From Lachnospiraceae bacterium (GTDB lineage: Bacteria; Bacillota; Clostridia; Lachnospirales; Lachnospiraceae): a stretch of 64,000 nucleotides of DNA. Of the stretch, positions 8,529 through 18,717 are shown piece after piece. A model generated the notes under the pieces. The model had not been told where the DNA came from and ran no database searches. It saw only the letters and a program-made list of their open reading frames with translations. The DNA is taken from assembly GCA_910575035.1 (NCBI GenBank), contig CAJTDL010000004.1:62001-126000 (forward strand). The letters run 5' to 3'. A program made the position numbers and the translations under genes. Numbering within the stretch: the first letter of the stretch is position 1; the number at the start of each line of letters is the position of its first letter.

Positions 8529-9113
8529 ATGAGTTTAGTGCCTTATGTGGTAGAGCAGACCAGCAGGGGAGAGCGATCCTATGATATTTATTCCAGGCTG
8601 TTGAAAGACAGGATCATTTTCCTGGGAGAAGAAGTCAATGAAGTGACAGCCGGGCTTGTGGTTGCGCAGCTGTTGTTTTTGGAATCAGAGGATCCGGGAA
8701 AGGACATCCATTTGTATATCAATTCCCCAGGCGGAGTGGTGACGGCTGGCCTTGCAATTTACGATACGATGAATTATATTAAGTGCGATGTGGAGACTAT
8801 CTGCATTGGGCTGGCAGCAAGCATGGGGGCATTTTTGCTGGCAGGAGGGACCAAGGGCAAGCGTTATGCATTGCCGAATGCAGAGATTATGATCCATCAG
8901 CCCTCTGGCGGCGCCAAGGGGCAGGCGACAGATATTCGGATTGCAGCAGATAATATCCAGAAGACAAAGGAACGTTTGAATACAATTTTAGCTGAAAATA
9001 CAGGCAAGCCATATGAAGTGATTGCGGCGGATACGGAAAGGGACAACTATATGTCTGCCCAGGAGGCAATGGAGTATGGCCTGATTGACGGCGTGATTAC
9101 AAATAGGAAATAA
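8529..9113 (+). CDS. clpP: ATP-dependent Clp protease proteolytic subunit
   Basis: ClpP forms the tetradecameric serine-protease barrel that degrades substrates unfolded by ClpX or ClpC. The 194-residue protein has the catalytic triad S98 (GLAASMGAF), H123 (IMIHQPSGG) and D172. The oligomerisation-handle helix and the INSPGG oxyanion segment are also present. The ribosome binding site AAGGAGGAA precedes the ATG. It lies between tig and its partner clpX, the standard clostridial order, so co-expression is expected. Confidence 0.98.
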   Translation: MSLVPYVVEQTSRGERSYDIYSRLLKDRIIFLGEEVNEVTAGLVVAQLLFLESEDPGKDIHLYINSPGGVVTAGLAIYDTMNYIKCDVETICIGLAASMGAFLLAGGTKGKRYALPNAEIMIHQPSGGAKGQATDIRIAADNIQKTKERLNTILAENTGKPYEVIAADTERDNYMSAQEAMEYGLIDGVITNRK

Positions 9114-9216
9114 GGTTGCGGGGGCAGTGCATGAATGTTGCTGTCCCTGCATGTTGTTGATACTTAGTAACAGTGAAGGGATGGAATTGTTATGATACTT
9201 GTGACGAGGTGAGAAG

Positions 9217-10479
9217 ATGGCAGGTAGATTTTTAGATGATAGGATTCGTTGTTCTTTTTGCGGAAAAACAGACGGACAGGTAAGAAAGCTGATTGCAGGC
9301 CCCAATGGCGCTTATATATGTGACGAATGTGTGGATATCTGTGCAGAGATCATTGAGGAGGAGCTGGCAGAGGAAGATGATGAGGCAATGGTGCCGGTGG
9401 CAGATGAGATCAACCTTCTGAAGCCGGTGGAGCTGAAGGATTTCCTGGATGAGTATGTGATTGGCCAGGATGAGGCCAAAAAGGTACTTTCTGTGGCGGT
9501 ATACAACCACTATAAGAGAATCTTGGCGCCAACTGACCTGGGCGTGGAGCTGCAAAAGAGCAATATCCTGATGTTAGGCCCCACAGGCTGTGGCAAGACC
9601 CTTTTGGCACAGACCCTTGCCCGTATCCTGAATGTGCCCTTTGCCATTGCAGATGCCACTGCGCTGACGGAAGCAGGCTATGTAGGTGAAGATGTGGAGA
9701 ATATTTTGCTTAAGATCATTCAGGCAGCAGAGTATGATATTGAGCGGGCGCAGAGGGGCATTGTATATATTGACGAGATTGACAAGATTACCAGAAAATC
9801 AGAAAACCCTTCGATTACCAGAGATGTTTCCGGTGAAGGCGTGCAGCAGGCATTGCTGAAAATCCTGGAAGGGACAGTAGCAAGCGTGCCGCCTCAGGGA
9901 GGGAGGAAGCATCCCCAGCAGGAATTGATCCAGATTGATACGACCAATATCCTGTTTATCTGCGGCGGGGCTTTTGAAGGGCTGGATAAAATTGTGGAAA
10001 ACCGGATGGATCAGAAGTCCATGGGATTTGGCGCAGAGATTGCAGATAAAAGGGAGCGGGATCAGGGGGCGGTTTTAAAGCAGGCGCTGCCGCAGGATTT
10101 TGTGAAATTTGGCCTGATTCCAGAGTTTGTGGGCCGTGTGCCAGTGACTGTATCCCTGGATGCACTGGATAAGAGTGCGCTGGTGCGTATTTTAAAAGAG
10201 CCAAGAAACTCCCTGATTCGCCAATACGAGGCGTTGTTTGAGCTGGATGGCGTTTCTTTGAGCTTTGACGATGACGCCATTGAGGCGATTGCAGAAAAAT
10301 CCCTAAAACGCAAAACGGGAGCAAGGGGGCTTCGGGCTATCGTGGAGAAGGTACTGATGGATCTTATGTACCGTGTGCCTTCTGATGAGACAATTACCCA
10401 CTGCAATATTACCCGGGCAGCGATAGAGAATGACCAGAAGGTGGAAATTGCCTTTGGCAAGACCAGCAAGTCAGCATAA
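9217..10479 (+). CDS. clpX: Clp protease ATP-binding subunit ClpX
   Basis: ClpX is the AAA+ unfoldase that feeds ClpP. The 420-residue protein has the N-terminal zinc-binding domain with C12, C15, C35 and C38, Walker A GPTGCGKT, and Walker [10 protein letters not shown]. The [10 protein letters not shown] pore-region block and sensor-2 KTGARGLR are present. The ClpP-docking IGF-type loop appears as 'MGFGAE' (about 270). A 103-bp gap separates it from clpP without an obvious terminator. The ATG follows GAGGTGAGAAG. Confidence 0.98.
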   Translation: MAGRFLDDRIRCSFCGKTDGQVRKLIAGPNGAYICDECVDICAEIIEEELAEEDDEAMVPVADEINLLKPVELKDFLDEYVIGQDEAKKVLSVAVYNHYKRILAPTDLGVELQKSNILMLGPTGCGKTLLAQTLARILNVPFAIADATALTEAGYVGEDVENILLKIIQAAEYDIERAQRGIVYIDEIDKITRKSENPSITRDVSGEGVQQALLKILEGTVASVPPQGGRKHPQQELIQIDTTNILFICGGAFEGLDKIVENRMDQKSMGFGAEIADKRERDQGAVLKQALPQDFVKFGLIPEFVGRVPVTVSLDALDKSALVRILKEPRNSLIRQYEALFELDGVSLSFDDDAIEAIAEKSLKRKTGARGLRAIVEKVLMDLMYRVPSDETITHCNITRAAIENDQKVEIAFGKTSKSA

Positions 10480-10546
10480 GGAGGGAGCCAAGGGCAAATA
10501 AGCCAGTGCAGAAGATAAACAGGGATACGTTGGCGATGGAGGTGGA

Positions 10547-12874
10547 ATGGAGAACAGTATGAGTGAACAATACAAGAAGATTCCGGCAGTGGCACTTCGG
10601 GGGATGGCAATCCTTCCCGGTATGGTGGCACATTTTGACGTGAGTAGAAATGTATCTATTCGGGCAGTGGAAGCTGCTATGATGGAAGATCAAACCGTGT
10701 TTTTAGTGACTCAGAAAAATATTGAAAAAGAAGAGCCGGAAATTGGTGATCTGTATGAAATGGGAATCATTGCTTCCATTAAGCAGGTGATCAAACTCCA
10801 GAACAGCGTGGTTCGCGTGCTGATTGAAGGGGAAACCCGCGCCTATTTACGGGTATTAGAACGGGAGGAATGCCTGACTGCCTGGGTGGAGCCAATCCAA
10901 AAGGAGGAGGAGCCCCTTCCGGCAGAGATCCAGGCGGCAATGATGCGGGGCATCCAGGAAACGTTTACCCGTTATTGCTTGCTGAATCCCAAGCATGGGA
11001 AGGAACTGGCCAGGCAGATGCAGGAAATATCTGATTTGGAAAAGCTTTTGGACTATATTGGAAATAACCTGCCAGTAGGCTATGAAAGCAAGCAGAAAAT
11101 CCTGGAGGCAGAAACTGTCCAGGAGCGGTATGAGACCATTATGATTATCCTGCTGAACGAGATCAATATTATACAGATTAAGACAGAATTCCAGACGAAA
11201 GTCAAGGAAAAAGTGGATAAAAACCAGAAGGAATATATCCTGCGGGAACAGATGAAGCTGATCCGGGAAGAACTGGGGGAAGACAATACCGTGTCAGAAG
11301 CCGAGCATTACCTGGAGGAAGCCAAGAAGCTGAAAGCAGACAAAGAGGTTAAGGAAAAGCTGGAAAAGGAAATCGAGCGGTTTAAAAGTGTTTCTGCCAA
11401 TTCTTCAGAAAGCGCCGTAAGCCGCGGATATATTGAAACCCTCTTGGAGCTTCCCTGGAATAAGGTTTCCAAGGACAATAAGAATCTGGAAGATGCAGAG
11501 CGGATTTTGGATGAAGACCACTATGGCATGGAAAAGGTTAAGGAACGTATGCTGGAATTTCTGGCAGTGCGGAATTTGACAAAAAAGGGGGAAAGCCCTA
11601 TTATCTGTCTGGTGGGTCCTCCCGGCACAGGCAAGACTAGCATTGCACGTTCTGTTGCACGGGCATTGGATAAGAAGTATGTGCGCATCAGCCTGGGAGG
11701 CGTTCGGGATGAAGCGGAGATACGAGGGCACAGAAAAACCTATGTGGGCGCAATGCCAGGGCGGATTGCCAATGGATTGAAAAATGCAGGGGTGAAAAAC
11801 CCTCTGATGCTGTTGGATGAGATTGACAAGATCAGCAGTGATTACAAAGGGGATACGGCATCAGCCCTGCTGGAGGTATTAGACAGTGAGCAGAACAGCC
11901 GTTTTCGGGATCATTATGTGGAAGTGCCCCTGGATCTGTCCCAGGTGCTGTTTATTGCCACGGCTAATTCCCTGCAGGATATCCAAAAGCCTTTGCTGGA
12001 CCGTATGGAAATCATAGAGGTCAGCAGCTATACGGAAAACGAGAAAGCCCATATTGCCCGGGAGCATTTGATTGCAAAGCAGATGAAGAAAAATGGGCTG
12101 AAAGAGGGTCAGCTTACCATTAGCAATCATGCGTTAGAAAAATTAATTCGTGGTTATACAAGAGAGGCTGGTGTGCGGAACCTGGAGCGCAAGCTGGGGG
12201 AAATCTGCCGAAAGGCAGCCAGGGACATTTACCAGAAAAATAAGAAAACGGTAAAAGTAACAGAAAATAGTTTGGAAAAGCTGCTAGGAAAAGAAAAATA
12301 TAATTTTGACTTAATAAATGAAAAGGATGAGATTGGAATTGTGCGGGGGCTTGCATGGACCAGCGTGGGGGGGGATACTCTGCAGATTGAGGTTAACCTG
12401 ATGCCTGGGAAAGGCGAGTTCCAGCTTACAGGCCAGCTTGGGGATGTGATGAAGGAGTCTGCCCAGGCAGGGATCAGTTATATCCGTTCTGTCAGCGGAT
12501 CCTATGGGATTGATAAAGAATTTTTCAAGGAGCATGATATCCATATCCATATCCCGGAAGGGGCGGTGCCAAAGGATGGGCCATCCGCAGGGATTACCAT
12601 GGCTACGGCAATGCTTTCTGCCATTACAGGGCGGAAGGTCCGTAAGGATGTGGCCATGACAGGGGAGATTACGCTGCGGGGGCGCGTATTGCCTATCGGA
12701 GGCTTGAAAGAGAAGATTTTGGCGGCGAAGAATGCGGGAATTAAAACCATATGTGTGCCTAAGAAAAATGAGCCAGATGTAATGGAGATTGCCCAGGAGA
12801 TCAAAAAGGGGCTGGAAATTGTCTTTGTAGGGAGTATGGAACAGGTGCTGGATGTGGCATTGGTGAAGGAATGA
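10547..12874 (+). CDS. lon: ATP-dependent protease Lon (LonA)
   Basis: Lon degrades misfolded and regulatory proteins in the cytosol. The 775-residue protein has the LON substrate-binding N-domain (about 10-205), a coiled coil (215-290), and an AAA+ module with Walker A GPPGTGKT at 357-364 and MLLDEIDKI. The C-terminal peptidase domain has the Ser-Lys dyad S680 (KDGPSAG) and K723 (GGLKEK). The ATG at 10547 follows GGAGG closely; an ATG four codons later is an alternative. The position after clpX, with ysxC 22 bp downstream, is usual for Clostridia. Confidence 0.97.
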   Translation: MENSMSEQYKKIPAVALRGMAILPGMVAHFDVSRNVSIRAVEAAMMEDQTVFLVTQKNIEKEEPEIGDLYEMGIIASIKQVIKLQNSVVRVLIEGETRAYLRVLEREECLTAWVEPIQKEEEPLPAEIQAAMMRGIQETFTRYCLLNPKHGKELARQMQEISDLEKLLDYIGNNLPVGYESKQKILEAETVQERYETIMIILLNEINIIQIKTEFQTKVKEKVDKNQKEYILREQMKLIREELGEDNTVSEAEHYLEEAKKLKADKEVKEKLEKEIERFKSVSANSSESAVSRGYIETLLELPWNKVSKDNKNLEDAERILDEDHYGMEKVKERMLEFLAVRNLTKKGESPIICLVGPPGTGKTSIARSVARALDKKYVRISLGGVRDEAEIRGHRKTYVGAMPGRIANGLKNAGVKNPLMLLDEIDKISSDYKGDTASALLEVLDSEQNSRFRDHYVEVPLDLSQVLFIATANSLQDIQKPLLDRMEIIEVSSYTENEKAHIAREHLIAKQMKKNGLKEGQLTISNHALEKLIRGYTREAGVRNLERKLGEICRKAARDIYQKNKKTVKVTENSLEKLLGKEKYNFDLINEKDEIGIVRGLAWTSVGGDTLQIEVNLMPGKGEFQLTGQLGDVMKESAQAGISYIRSVSGSYGIDKEFFKEHDIHIHIPEGAVPKDGPSAGITMATAMLSAITGRKVRKDVAMTGEITLRGRVLPIGGLKEKILAAKNAGIKTICVPKKNEPDVMEIAQEIKKGLEIVFVGSMEQVLDVALVKE

Positions 12875-12896
12875 GTTTCTAGAAGAGGAGAATGAC

Positions 12897-13508
12897 ATGG
12901 TAATCAAATCAGTGGCATTGGAAACAGTATGTGGAATTACAAGCAAGCTGCCGAAAACGGATAAGCCTGAAATAGCCTTTGCGGGGAAGTCCAATGTGGG
13001 GAAGTCTTCCCTGATCAATGGGCTGATGAACCGAAAATCCCTGGCAAGGACTTCCTCACAGCCAGGAAAGACCCAGACAATCAATTATTACAATATCAAT
13101 AACAGTATGTATTTAGTGGATCTTCCAGGATATGGGTATGCGAAGGTATCGGTGAAGGAAAAAGAGAAGTGGGGGAAAATGGTAGAGAATTACCTGCAAA
13201 AGTCCAAGCAGCTGGCGGCAGTGTTTTTGCTGATTGATATCCGGCATGAGCCTTCATCTAATGATAAGCAGATGTATGAATGGATCGTATATCAGGGGTA
13301 TGACCCAGTTATTATCGCTACGAAATTGGACAAGATCAAGCGGAGCCAGGTGGCGAAGCATATGAAGATGCTGCGGGAGGGGCTGAAATTAAAGGCAGGC
13401 ACCAAGGTGATGCCTTATTCGGCGCTGACAAAGCAGGGGAGGGAGGAAATTTGGGCGCTGATGGATGAACTGACAGAGAACGCCCATTCCCAGCAGGGGG
13501 AAGGATGA
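12897..13508 (+). CDS. ysxC: Ribosome biogenesis GTPase YsxC/EngB
   Basis: This TrmE-Era-EngA-YihA-Septin-like GTPase acts in late assembly of the large ribosomal subunit. The 203-residue protein has the G1 loop GKSNVGKS, the G2 region with the PGKTQTIN threonine, G3 DLPGYG, G4 TKLDK, and G5 near [14 protein letters not shown] precedes the ATG. It is the last gene of the tig-clp-lon cluster; the metal transporter follows 33 bp later. Confidence 0.95.
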   Translation: MVIKSVALETVCGITSKLPKTDKPEIAFAGKSNVGKSSLINGLMNRKSLARTSSQPGKTQTINYYNINNSMYLVDLPGYGYAKVSVKEKEKWGKMVENYLQKSKQLAAVFLLIDIRHEPSSNDKQMYEWIVYQGYDPVIIATKLDKIKRSQVAKHMKMLREGLKLKAGTKVMPYSALTKQGREEIWALMDELTENAHSQQGEG

Positions 13509-13541
13509 CAGCATCAATTGGCATAGTGGGGAGGGTGGGAA

Positions 13542-14474
13542 ATGAGGAAAAATAAATATTTCTTTGTGCTGTGTATGCTGCTTGCCATATCCTTGGCAGG
13601 CGGTATTTTTACGAAGGCATATGCAAGGCTGGAAGACAGGGAAGGAGAGGGAGGGCTGCGGGTGGTAACCTCTTTTTATCCCGTTTATATTGCGGCGTTA
13701 AATGTGGTAGGGGACAGCAGAAGCGTGGAATTGGAAAACCTGAGCGAGCCGCAGACTGGGTGCCTGCATGATTATCAATTGACGCCGCAGGATATGATTT
13801 TATTGTCAAAGGCAGATTTATTTTTGGTGAACGGCGGCGGAATAGAAGGATTTTTGGCGGATGTGGGGGAATCTTATCCAGATCTTGTGATCGTAGAAGC
13901 GGCAGAAGGGATCAGGCTGCTGGAAGAAAGCGGAGCTGGCCATGCAGAGGGGGTAAATGCCCATGGCTGGATGGATACCCAGATTTATATTAAGATGGTA
14001 GGGAATATTGCGGATCAAATTTGTGCCCTGGATCCAGATCATACAGAAGCCTATCGGGAGAATGCACAGGCGTATTGTGAGAAAGTGCAGGGATTGTCTG
14101 GCCAGATTTCTGAGATAGAAAAGGCTTTGGAACAAAGCGGGCAGCCGTCCAATGTGGTTATTTTGCATGAGGCTTATGCTTATGTGGCAAAGCAGTATGG
14201 CCTGCATACGGCATATTGCCTGAACCTGGACGAGGAACGGCAGGTCAGCGCCAGGGAAGTGGCAGAGGTAATGGAAGAAATAGCGGAGAATCAGGTGGCT
14301 GTTGTTTTTGCGGAGGAGCTTTACGGCAAGGACATGGGAAATACGATAGAAGCAGAGACAGATTGCACGGTATGCTATCTGGATCCTTTGGTAAGGGGCG
14401 GCTATGAGCCAGATAGTTATTTATCTGTCATGCAGAAAAATATAGATAACATTAGGCTGGCTTTTTTGCGCTAG
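13542..14474 (+). CDS. znuA: Metal (Zn/Mn) ABC transporter substrate-binding protein, ZnuA-like
   Basis: This is a cluster A-I receptor that captures Zn2+ or Mn2+ outside the membrane. The 310-residue protein begins with a signal peptide (about 1-28, hydrophobic core FFVLCMLLAISLAGGIF) that lacks a clear lipobox cysteine. Expected metal ligands are in place: His in CLHDYQLT, His in NAHGWMD, His in ILHEAYAY, and Asp in YLDPLVRGG. The receptor lacks the long His-rich loop of some zinc receptors, so Zn versus Mn is open. It forms a set with the ATPase at 14677 and permease at 15560. A 202-bp spacer with an inverted repeat separates it from the ATPase. Confidence 0.88.
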   Translation: MRKNKYFFVLCMLLAISLAGGIFTKAYARLEDREGEGGLRVVTSFYPVYIAALNVVGDSRSVELENLSEPQTGCLHDYQLTPQDMILLSKADLFLVNGGGIEGFLADVGESYPDLVIVEAAEGIRLLEESGAGHAEGVNAHGWMDTQIYIKMVGNIADQICALDPDHTEAYRENAQAYCEKVQGLSGQISEIEKALEQSGQPSNVVILHEAYAYVAKQYGLHTAYCLNLDEERQVSAREVAEVMEEIAENQVAVVFAEELYGKDMGNTIEAETDCTVCYLDPLVRGGYEPDSYLSVMQKNIDNIRLAFLR

Positions 14475-14631
14475 TATAACCCATGCTAAATAACCTTATT
14501 TTGCTTGCCTATTTCCTGACAGCACTGCTTCCAAAGCCTCAGCGTAGCTACCCCTATGCCTTCGTTTGTGAAACGGCACTCTCAGAAAATTATTCTGCGC
14601 CAGACATTAAGGTATTTAGCGCGGGTTATGC
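14475..14631. repeat. Imperfect inverted repeat between znuA and znuC
   Basis: AACCCATGCTAAATAACC near 14478-14495 is the imperfect reverse complement of GGTATTTAGCGCGGGTTAT near 14610-14628, with about 115 bp between the arms. It could be a small non-autonomous element or a long-range RNA stem that tunes expression of the ATPase. No gene is seen between the arms. Confidence 0.4.
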
Positions 14632-14676
14632 TAATTTGGAAAATGCATCTATTTCAAGCCAAAAGGAAGGTATCAT

Positions 14677-15447
14677 TTGCGGAAAATAATCAGGCCCTGT
14701 GGGCTGCACTGTATAAAAATAAACCATTTAGGGGTTGTTATAGGGGAGCAGGAGATTTTGAAAGACATAAGCCTCCATATCCACTGTGGCAGTTTGAATG
14801 CTGTAATCGGCCGGAACGGCGCTGGAAAGTCCACATTGATCCGGGCTATTTTAGGCGATGTGCCCCATACGGGAAATATTGAATTTAAAGACCGGGAAGA
14901 TGGCCAGGTTCAGAAGCTGAGAATAGGCTATGTCCCACAGTCCTTAAATGTGGAAAAGCAGACGCCTGTCAGCGTATATGACATGATGGCGGCTTACCAA
15001 AGCAGGTGCCCTGTGTTCCTATGGAAAAGCCGCAGGGCAAAAGCCAGGATTTTAGAGTCCTTGGATGTCTTTGAGGCAGGCTATTTGCTGGATAAGCAGG
15101 TGTGCAACCTGTCTGGCGGGGAACTGCAGCGTGTCCTGCTGTCTATGGCAGTGATGGATGCACCGAACCTATTGCTGTTAGATGAGCCTGTATCTGGGAT
15201 TGACCAAAATGGGATGGATCTGTTTTACAGGACGATTTACCAATTGAAGGAGAATTATGATCTGGCGGTGATTCTAATTTCCCATGACCTGGACTATGTG
15301 AAGCAATATGCAGACCATGTGATTCTGCTGGATCAGACGGTTGTAAAGCAGGGAAGCGTGCGTAAGGTGTTTCAGAGCCAGGAATTTTTGGAGGCATTCC
15401 AGGGCGGGGCAGGATTGCCCGAAAATGCAAAAGGGCAGGGAAGCTGA
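14677..15447 (+). CDS. znuC: Metal ABC transporter ATP-binding protein, ZnuC-like
   Basis: This is the nucleotide-binding subunit of the metal importer. The 256-residue protein has Walker A GRNGAGKST (about 45-53), Q-loop YVPQSL, signature LSGGELQR, Walker B LLLLDEPVSGID and the switch His in ISHDLDYV. The start codon is TTG at 14677, with GGAAGG six bases upstream. No ATG in the right place has a ribosome binding site, so weak initiation is likely. The N-terminal RKIIRPCGLHCIKINHLGV extension matches the usual first strand. The permease gene follows after 112 bp. Confidence 0.92.
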   Translation: MRKIIRPCGLHCIKINHLGVVIGEQEILKDISLHIHCGSLNAVIGRNGAGKSTLIRAILGDVPHTGNIEFKDREDGQVQKLRIGYVPQSLNVEKQTPVSVYDMMAAYQSRCPVFLWKSRRAKARILESLDVFEAGYLLDKQVCNLSGGELQRVLLSMAVMDAPNLLLLDEPVSGIDQNGMDLFYRTIYQLKENYDLAVILISHDLDYVKQYADHVILLDQTVVKQGSVRKVFQSQEFLEAFQGGAGLPENAKGQGS

Positions 15448-15559
15448 CCCAGCATGGCGCTGGGCAAAGGCATGATCCGCTGGGGCAAAATGGGAGCGGA
15501 AACAAGATTGGCAGGAACTGTGGGGCTGACTGGAAAATGGAAAAGGAGGGTGGGAAATC

Positions 15560-16372
15560 ATGGGTATTTTCTCCTGGCTGGAATATGATTTTATGAAGTA
15601 TGCCTTTCTGGCTGTGCTGATCATTACGCCTTTATTTGGGATTATGGGAACCATGATCGTGAACCGGAAAATGGCTTTTTTCTCAGATGCCTTGGGGCAT
15701 TCTGCCCTGACGGGCATTGCCATTGGCGTTGTATTTGGGATGGAGGATACCAGCCTTTCCATGTGTGTGTTTGCTATTGCTTTTGCCTTGCTTCTCAACC
15801 AGATCAGCAGCAAAGTGGCTTCATCCACAGATACGGTGATTTCCGTATTTTCTTCCTGCAGCATTGCCCTTGGCCTTGCCATTTTGTCAAAAGGCGGGAA
15901 TTTCAGCAAATATTCCAGCATTCTGGTGGGGGATATTTTGAGCATCACGCCTTCTGAGATATTATCTCTTGTTTTTGTTTTTTGTATAACACTTTTATTT
16001 TGGGTGATTGGATTGAATAAGCTGTTGGCAGTGAGCCTGAATCAGACACTGGCAAGGAGCCGCCATATCCCTGTATCCTTCATTGAGAATTTCTTTGCCG
16101 TATTGACGGCTCTGATCGTAATGGTATCAATTAAGTGGGTTGGTATTTTGATCATCAATGCACTGCTGATCCTTCCGGCTGCTTCCAGCCGCAATATTGC
16201 ATGCAATATGCGGGAATACCATTTCTTTTCTGTTGTATTTTCTGTGTTTTCCGGTGTGATGGGGCTGATCGTGTCTTATTATGTGAATGTGGCCACAGGG
16301 CCTACGATTGTGATCATTGCTTCCATAATCTATTTTACCACTTATCTTTGGGGAAGGAAATATAATCTGTAA
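15560..16372 (+). CDS. znuB: Metal ABC transporter permease, ZnuB-like
   Basis: This ABC-3 family inner-membrane subunit has 270 residues and about eight hydrophobic segments. It has the family block KMAFFSDALGHSALTGIAIG (about 35-54) and the 'VKWVGILIINALLILPAA'-type segment near 195-212. With the receptor and ATPase it completes a zinc/manganese importer. AAAAGGAGGG precedes the ATG. No metalloregulator gene (Zur, MntR) is in the window. Confidence 0.93.
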   Translation: MGIFSWLEYDFMKYAFLAVLIITPLFGIMGTMIVNRKMAFFSDALGHSALTGIAIGVVFGMEDTSLSMCVFAIAFALLLNQISSKVASSTDTVISVFSSCSIALGLAILSKGGNFSKYSSILVGDILSITPSEILSLVFVFCITLLFWVIGLNKLLAVSLNQTLARSRHIPVSFIENFFAVLTALIVMVSIKWVGILIINALLILPAASSRNIACNMREYHFFSVVFSVFSGVMGLIVSYYVNVATGPTIVIIASIIYFTTYLWGRKYNL

Positions 16373-16469
16373 TGCCTTATTTTTGGGGAAATCATAGCAA
16401 AAAATCTGAGCCTGGCTTTACGGATGGGTCAGAATGTGTTAGAGTAAAAGACAGTATTTGAATCTGTAT

Positions 16470-16504
16470 CTTTTTGGGCATTTTGCAGTATATGCCAAAA
16501 AGGG
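16470..16504 (+). terminator. Bulged hairpin after znuB
   Basis: CTTTTTGGGCAT pairs with ATGCCAAAAAG apart from one bulged G, in the 202-bp spacer before the parvulin gene. A smaller ACAGC-TTC-GCTGT hairpin follows near 16513-16526. No U-run follows directly, so this may be a terminator of the opposite strand or a 5' leader structure. Confidence 0.35.
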
Positions 16505-16574
16505 CCAGGGGAACAGCTTCGCTGTTTCAAAAAGTATATATTTAGAAAGGAAGCGTTTTCGGACGTAAAAGGAC

Positions 16575-17324
16575 ATGAGTGAAAAAATTTTAGCAGTGGC
16601 AGCAGGTCACAAGATTACAGAGGAGGAATTGAATCGTTTGATTAGCAATTACCCGCCGGAGCAGCAGATTTATATGTCAAGCCCGCAGGCAAGGCAGGAA
16701 GTATTGGAACAATTGATCGCATTCCACCTGTTCCATAGGATGGCGGTGGAAGAGAAGATTACAGAATCCCAGGAATATGCGGATATGGTAGAAAAATTAA
16801 AGGTAGAATTAGCAAGCCATATGGCGGCTACCAGCGTTGTGGAGAAAATCCGGGTAAGCGAGGAAGAGGAGCGTTCTTATTATCAGGAGAATCAGGAACT
16901 GTTCCAGGAAGAAGGGCAGGTCAGCGCAAAGCATATTTTGGTGGATTCTAGGGAACAGGCAGAGCAGGTGGCGGCAAAATTGGCAGGGGGGCTTGCCTTT
17001 GAGGAAGCGGCAGAAAAGTATTCCACATGCCCGTCTAAGGACAGAGGCGGGGATTTGGGCTATTTCTCGAAAGGGCAAATGGTTCCGGAATTTGAAAAGG
17101 CAGCCTTTGGGGCAGAAATTGGAAAGGTTATTGGGCCTGTGGAAACGCAGTTTGGGCATCACCTGATTCTGGTGGAGGATAAAAAAGGAGCCTCCAGGCG
17201 TTCCTTTGAGCAGGCAGAGGCACAGATCCACCAGCAGCTGATCCAGGCAAAGCAGCAGGAGGCCTATCAGGCAAAGGTACAGGAACTGTCGGAGGCTTAT
17301 GGGGTGGAGCGCATGGATGTTTAA
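16575..17324 (+). CDS. Cytosolic parvulin-type peptidyl-prolyl isomerase
   Basis: This 249-residue protein has an N-terminal helical SurA-like region (about 1-110) and a parvulin rotamase domain (about 112-205; AKHILVDSREQAEQV, CPSKDRGGDLGYFSKGQMV, FGHHLILV). The C-terminal part is helical. Unlike PrsA it has no signal peptide or lipobox, so it should act inside the cell. That places it with the NifM/cytosolic parvulin-like proteins common in Clostridia. Catalytic family residues (the paired His of the parvulin core) appear as H in AKHILV and FGHH. The partner proteins are unknown. Confidence 0.85.
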   Translation: MSEKILAVAAGHKITEEELNRLISNYPPEQQIYMSSPQARQEVLEQLIAFHLFHRMAVEEKITESQEYADMVEKLKVELASHMAATSVVEKIRVSEEEERSYYQENQELFQEEGQVSAKHILVDSREQAEQVAAKLAGGLAFEEAAEKYSTCPSKDRGGDLGYFSKGQMVPEFEKAAFGAEIGKVIGPVETQFGHHLILVEDKKGASRRSFEQAEAQIHQQLIQAKQQEAYQAKVQELSEAYGVERMDV

Positions 17325-17461
17325 ACATATGGCAGTACGCTCGGACAATTGCCCAGCCAGCAGCGTGTTGACGGTGGGGTGCATGGATTTTTAGGCATAT
17401 GGCAGTGCCGAAGGATTGTCCGGCGTCTGGCGAGGCGTTTTAGAGTAGGGGTGATTTCGTA

Positions 17462-18583
17462 GTGAAGCAGTCTACAAAGTATTTAAAGATTTTGGTGAAT
17501 TTTCTGGTTGCATTGTTTGTGATCGTGTGCCTGGTAATTATTTTGCCAAAGGCTGTCGTATTTTTTATGCCTTTTGTGATTGGGTGGATTATCTCTGCCA
17601 TTGCAAATCCCCTGGTGCACTTTTTGGAAAAGAAAATGAAGATTGTAAGGAAGCATGGCTCCATGGTGATTATTATCGGTGTATTGGCGGCTGTGGTGGG
17701 GCTTGGCTACCTCGCAATTTCCCGGATTGTATTGGAAGCAGGGAATTTAATTGCAAACCTGCCACAGATTTATGCCAATTGGCAGGGGGATTTTGAGGAA
17801 ATTGGGGAAAACCTGCAGGTTTTTTATAGCCGCCTCTCTCCGGATATCCGTAAGACAATTCAGGATGTGTCAGCTAATTTATCGGAATATGCCAGCGGCC
17901 TGGTGCAGGCAATTGGGGAGCCTACTTTTGAGGCGGCTGGGAATTTTGCAAAAAATGTGCCTTCTACGCTGATTTCCATTATTATGTGTTTGATATCTGC
18001 CTACTTTTTTACAGCGGACCGGGAACATATTTTGGAAGTTCTGCGTAAAAATGTCCCTTCTGGGATATGGGAACAGGTATCAGGCGTGGTACAGGAACTG
18101 AAACGTGTGGTAGGGGGGTATTTTAAGGCACAGTTTAAGATTATGGGCGTGGTATATGTGATCCTGGTGATTGGGCTTTTTATTTTAAAGGTAAATTATG
18201 CGCTGTTGGTATCATTTTTAATTGCGTTTCTGGATATGCTGCCCTTTTTTGGGACTGGGACTGTGCTGGCGCCCTGGGCGGTGATTAAAATTTTGTCCAA
18301 TGATTATAAAATGGCGGTGGGGCTTTTGATACTCTATGCCGTCACGCAGGTGGTGCGGCAGGTGATCCAGCCTAAGATTGTAGGGGATACGATTGGGATG
18401 GATCCGTTGGCGACTTTGTTTTTTATGTTTATTGGGTATAAGGTGAGCAGCATCATTGGGATGATTATTGCGGTGCCGATTGGGATGATATTGATTAATT
18501 TGTATCAGGCTGGGGTTTTTGATAATCAGATTCGGTGTGTAAGGGAATTGGTGAAGGGGATTAATGAGTTTCGGAAGTTTTAA
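17462..18583 (+). CDS. AI-2E family transporter (YtvI/PerM-like membrane protein)
   Basis: This 373-residue polytopic membrane protein has about eight spans: hydrophobic stretches near 10-55, 65-90, 150-180, 215-275 and 300-350. It also has the family segment 'FFGTGTVLAPWAVIKIL'-like and the GDTIGMDPLATLFFMFIGYK region. AI-2E family members are proposed transporters; AI-2 export is shown for only a few, and others work in ion exchange or sporulation (YtvI). The start is a GTG with AGGGGTG upstream. No functional neighbour is obvious. Confidence 0.85.
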   Translation: MKQSTKYLKILVNFLVALFVIVCLVIILPKAVVFFMPFVIGWIISAIANPLVHFLEKKMKIVRKHGSMVIIIGVLAAVVGLGYLAISRIVLEAGNLIANLPQIYANWQGDFEEIGENLQVFYSRLSPDIRKTIQDVSANLSEYASGLVQAIGEPTFEAAGNFAKNVPSTLISIIMCLISAYFFTADREHILEVLRKNVPSGIWEQVSGVVQELKRVVGGYFKAQFKIMGVVYVILVIGLFILKVNYALLVSFLIAFLDMLPFFGTGTVLAPWAVIKILSNDYKMAVGLLILYAVTQVVRQVIQPKIVGDTIGMDPLATLFFMFIGYKVSSIIGMIIAVPIGMILINLYQAGVFDNQIRCVRELVKGINEFRKF

Positions 18584-18593
18584 GGGAGGGGAC

Positions 18594-18621
18594 GCCGGGT
18601 GCAGAAGCTTCTGCATCCGGC
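18594..18621 (+). terminator. Hairpin after the AI-2E gene
   Basis: GCCGGGTGCAGAAG pairs with CTTCTGCATCCGGC with a single G-T wobble, 10 bp after the stop codon. The stem is nearly loopless and lacks a U-run. It may be an RNA stabiliser or an inefficient terminator. Confidence 0.45.
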
Positions 18622-18717
18622 TGTGCATTGCGAGGCGGAAGGAATGGCGGCAAATTTTGGAGTGGAGGAATAGCGCTCATTGGTGGAATTATGTTCAGGA
18701 TTTTAATTAAGTAGTGG

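Noticed and set aside
9956-10631. Long antisense open frames opposite clpX and lon
   Set aside because: They lie opposite strongly conserved coding sequence and have no ribosome binding site or family resemblance; many similar shadows occur across the window.
14483-14689. Possible 68-residue gene between znuA and znuC
   Set aside because: It lies within the inverted-repeat spacer, lacks a ribosome binding site, and overlaps the TTG start region of the ATPase gene.
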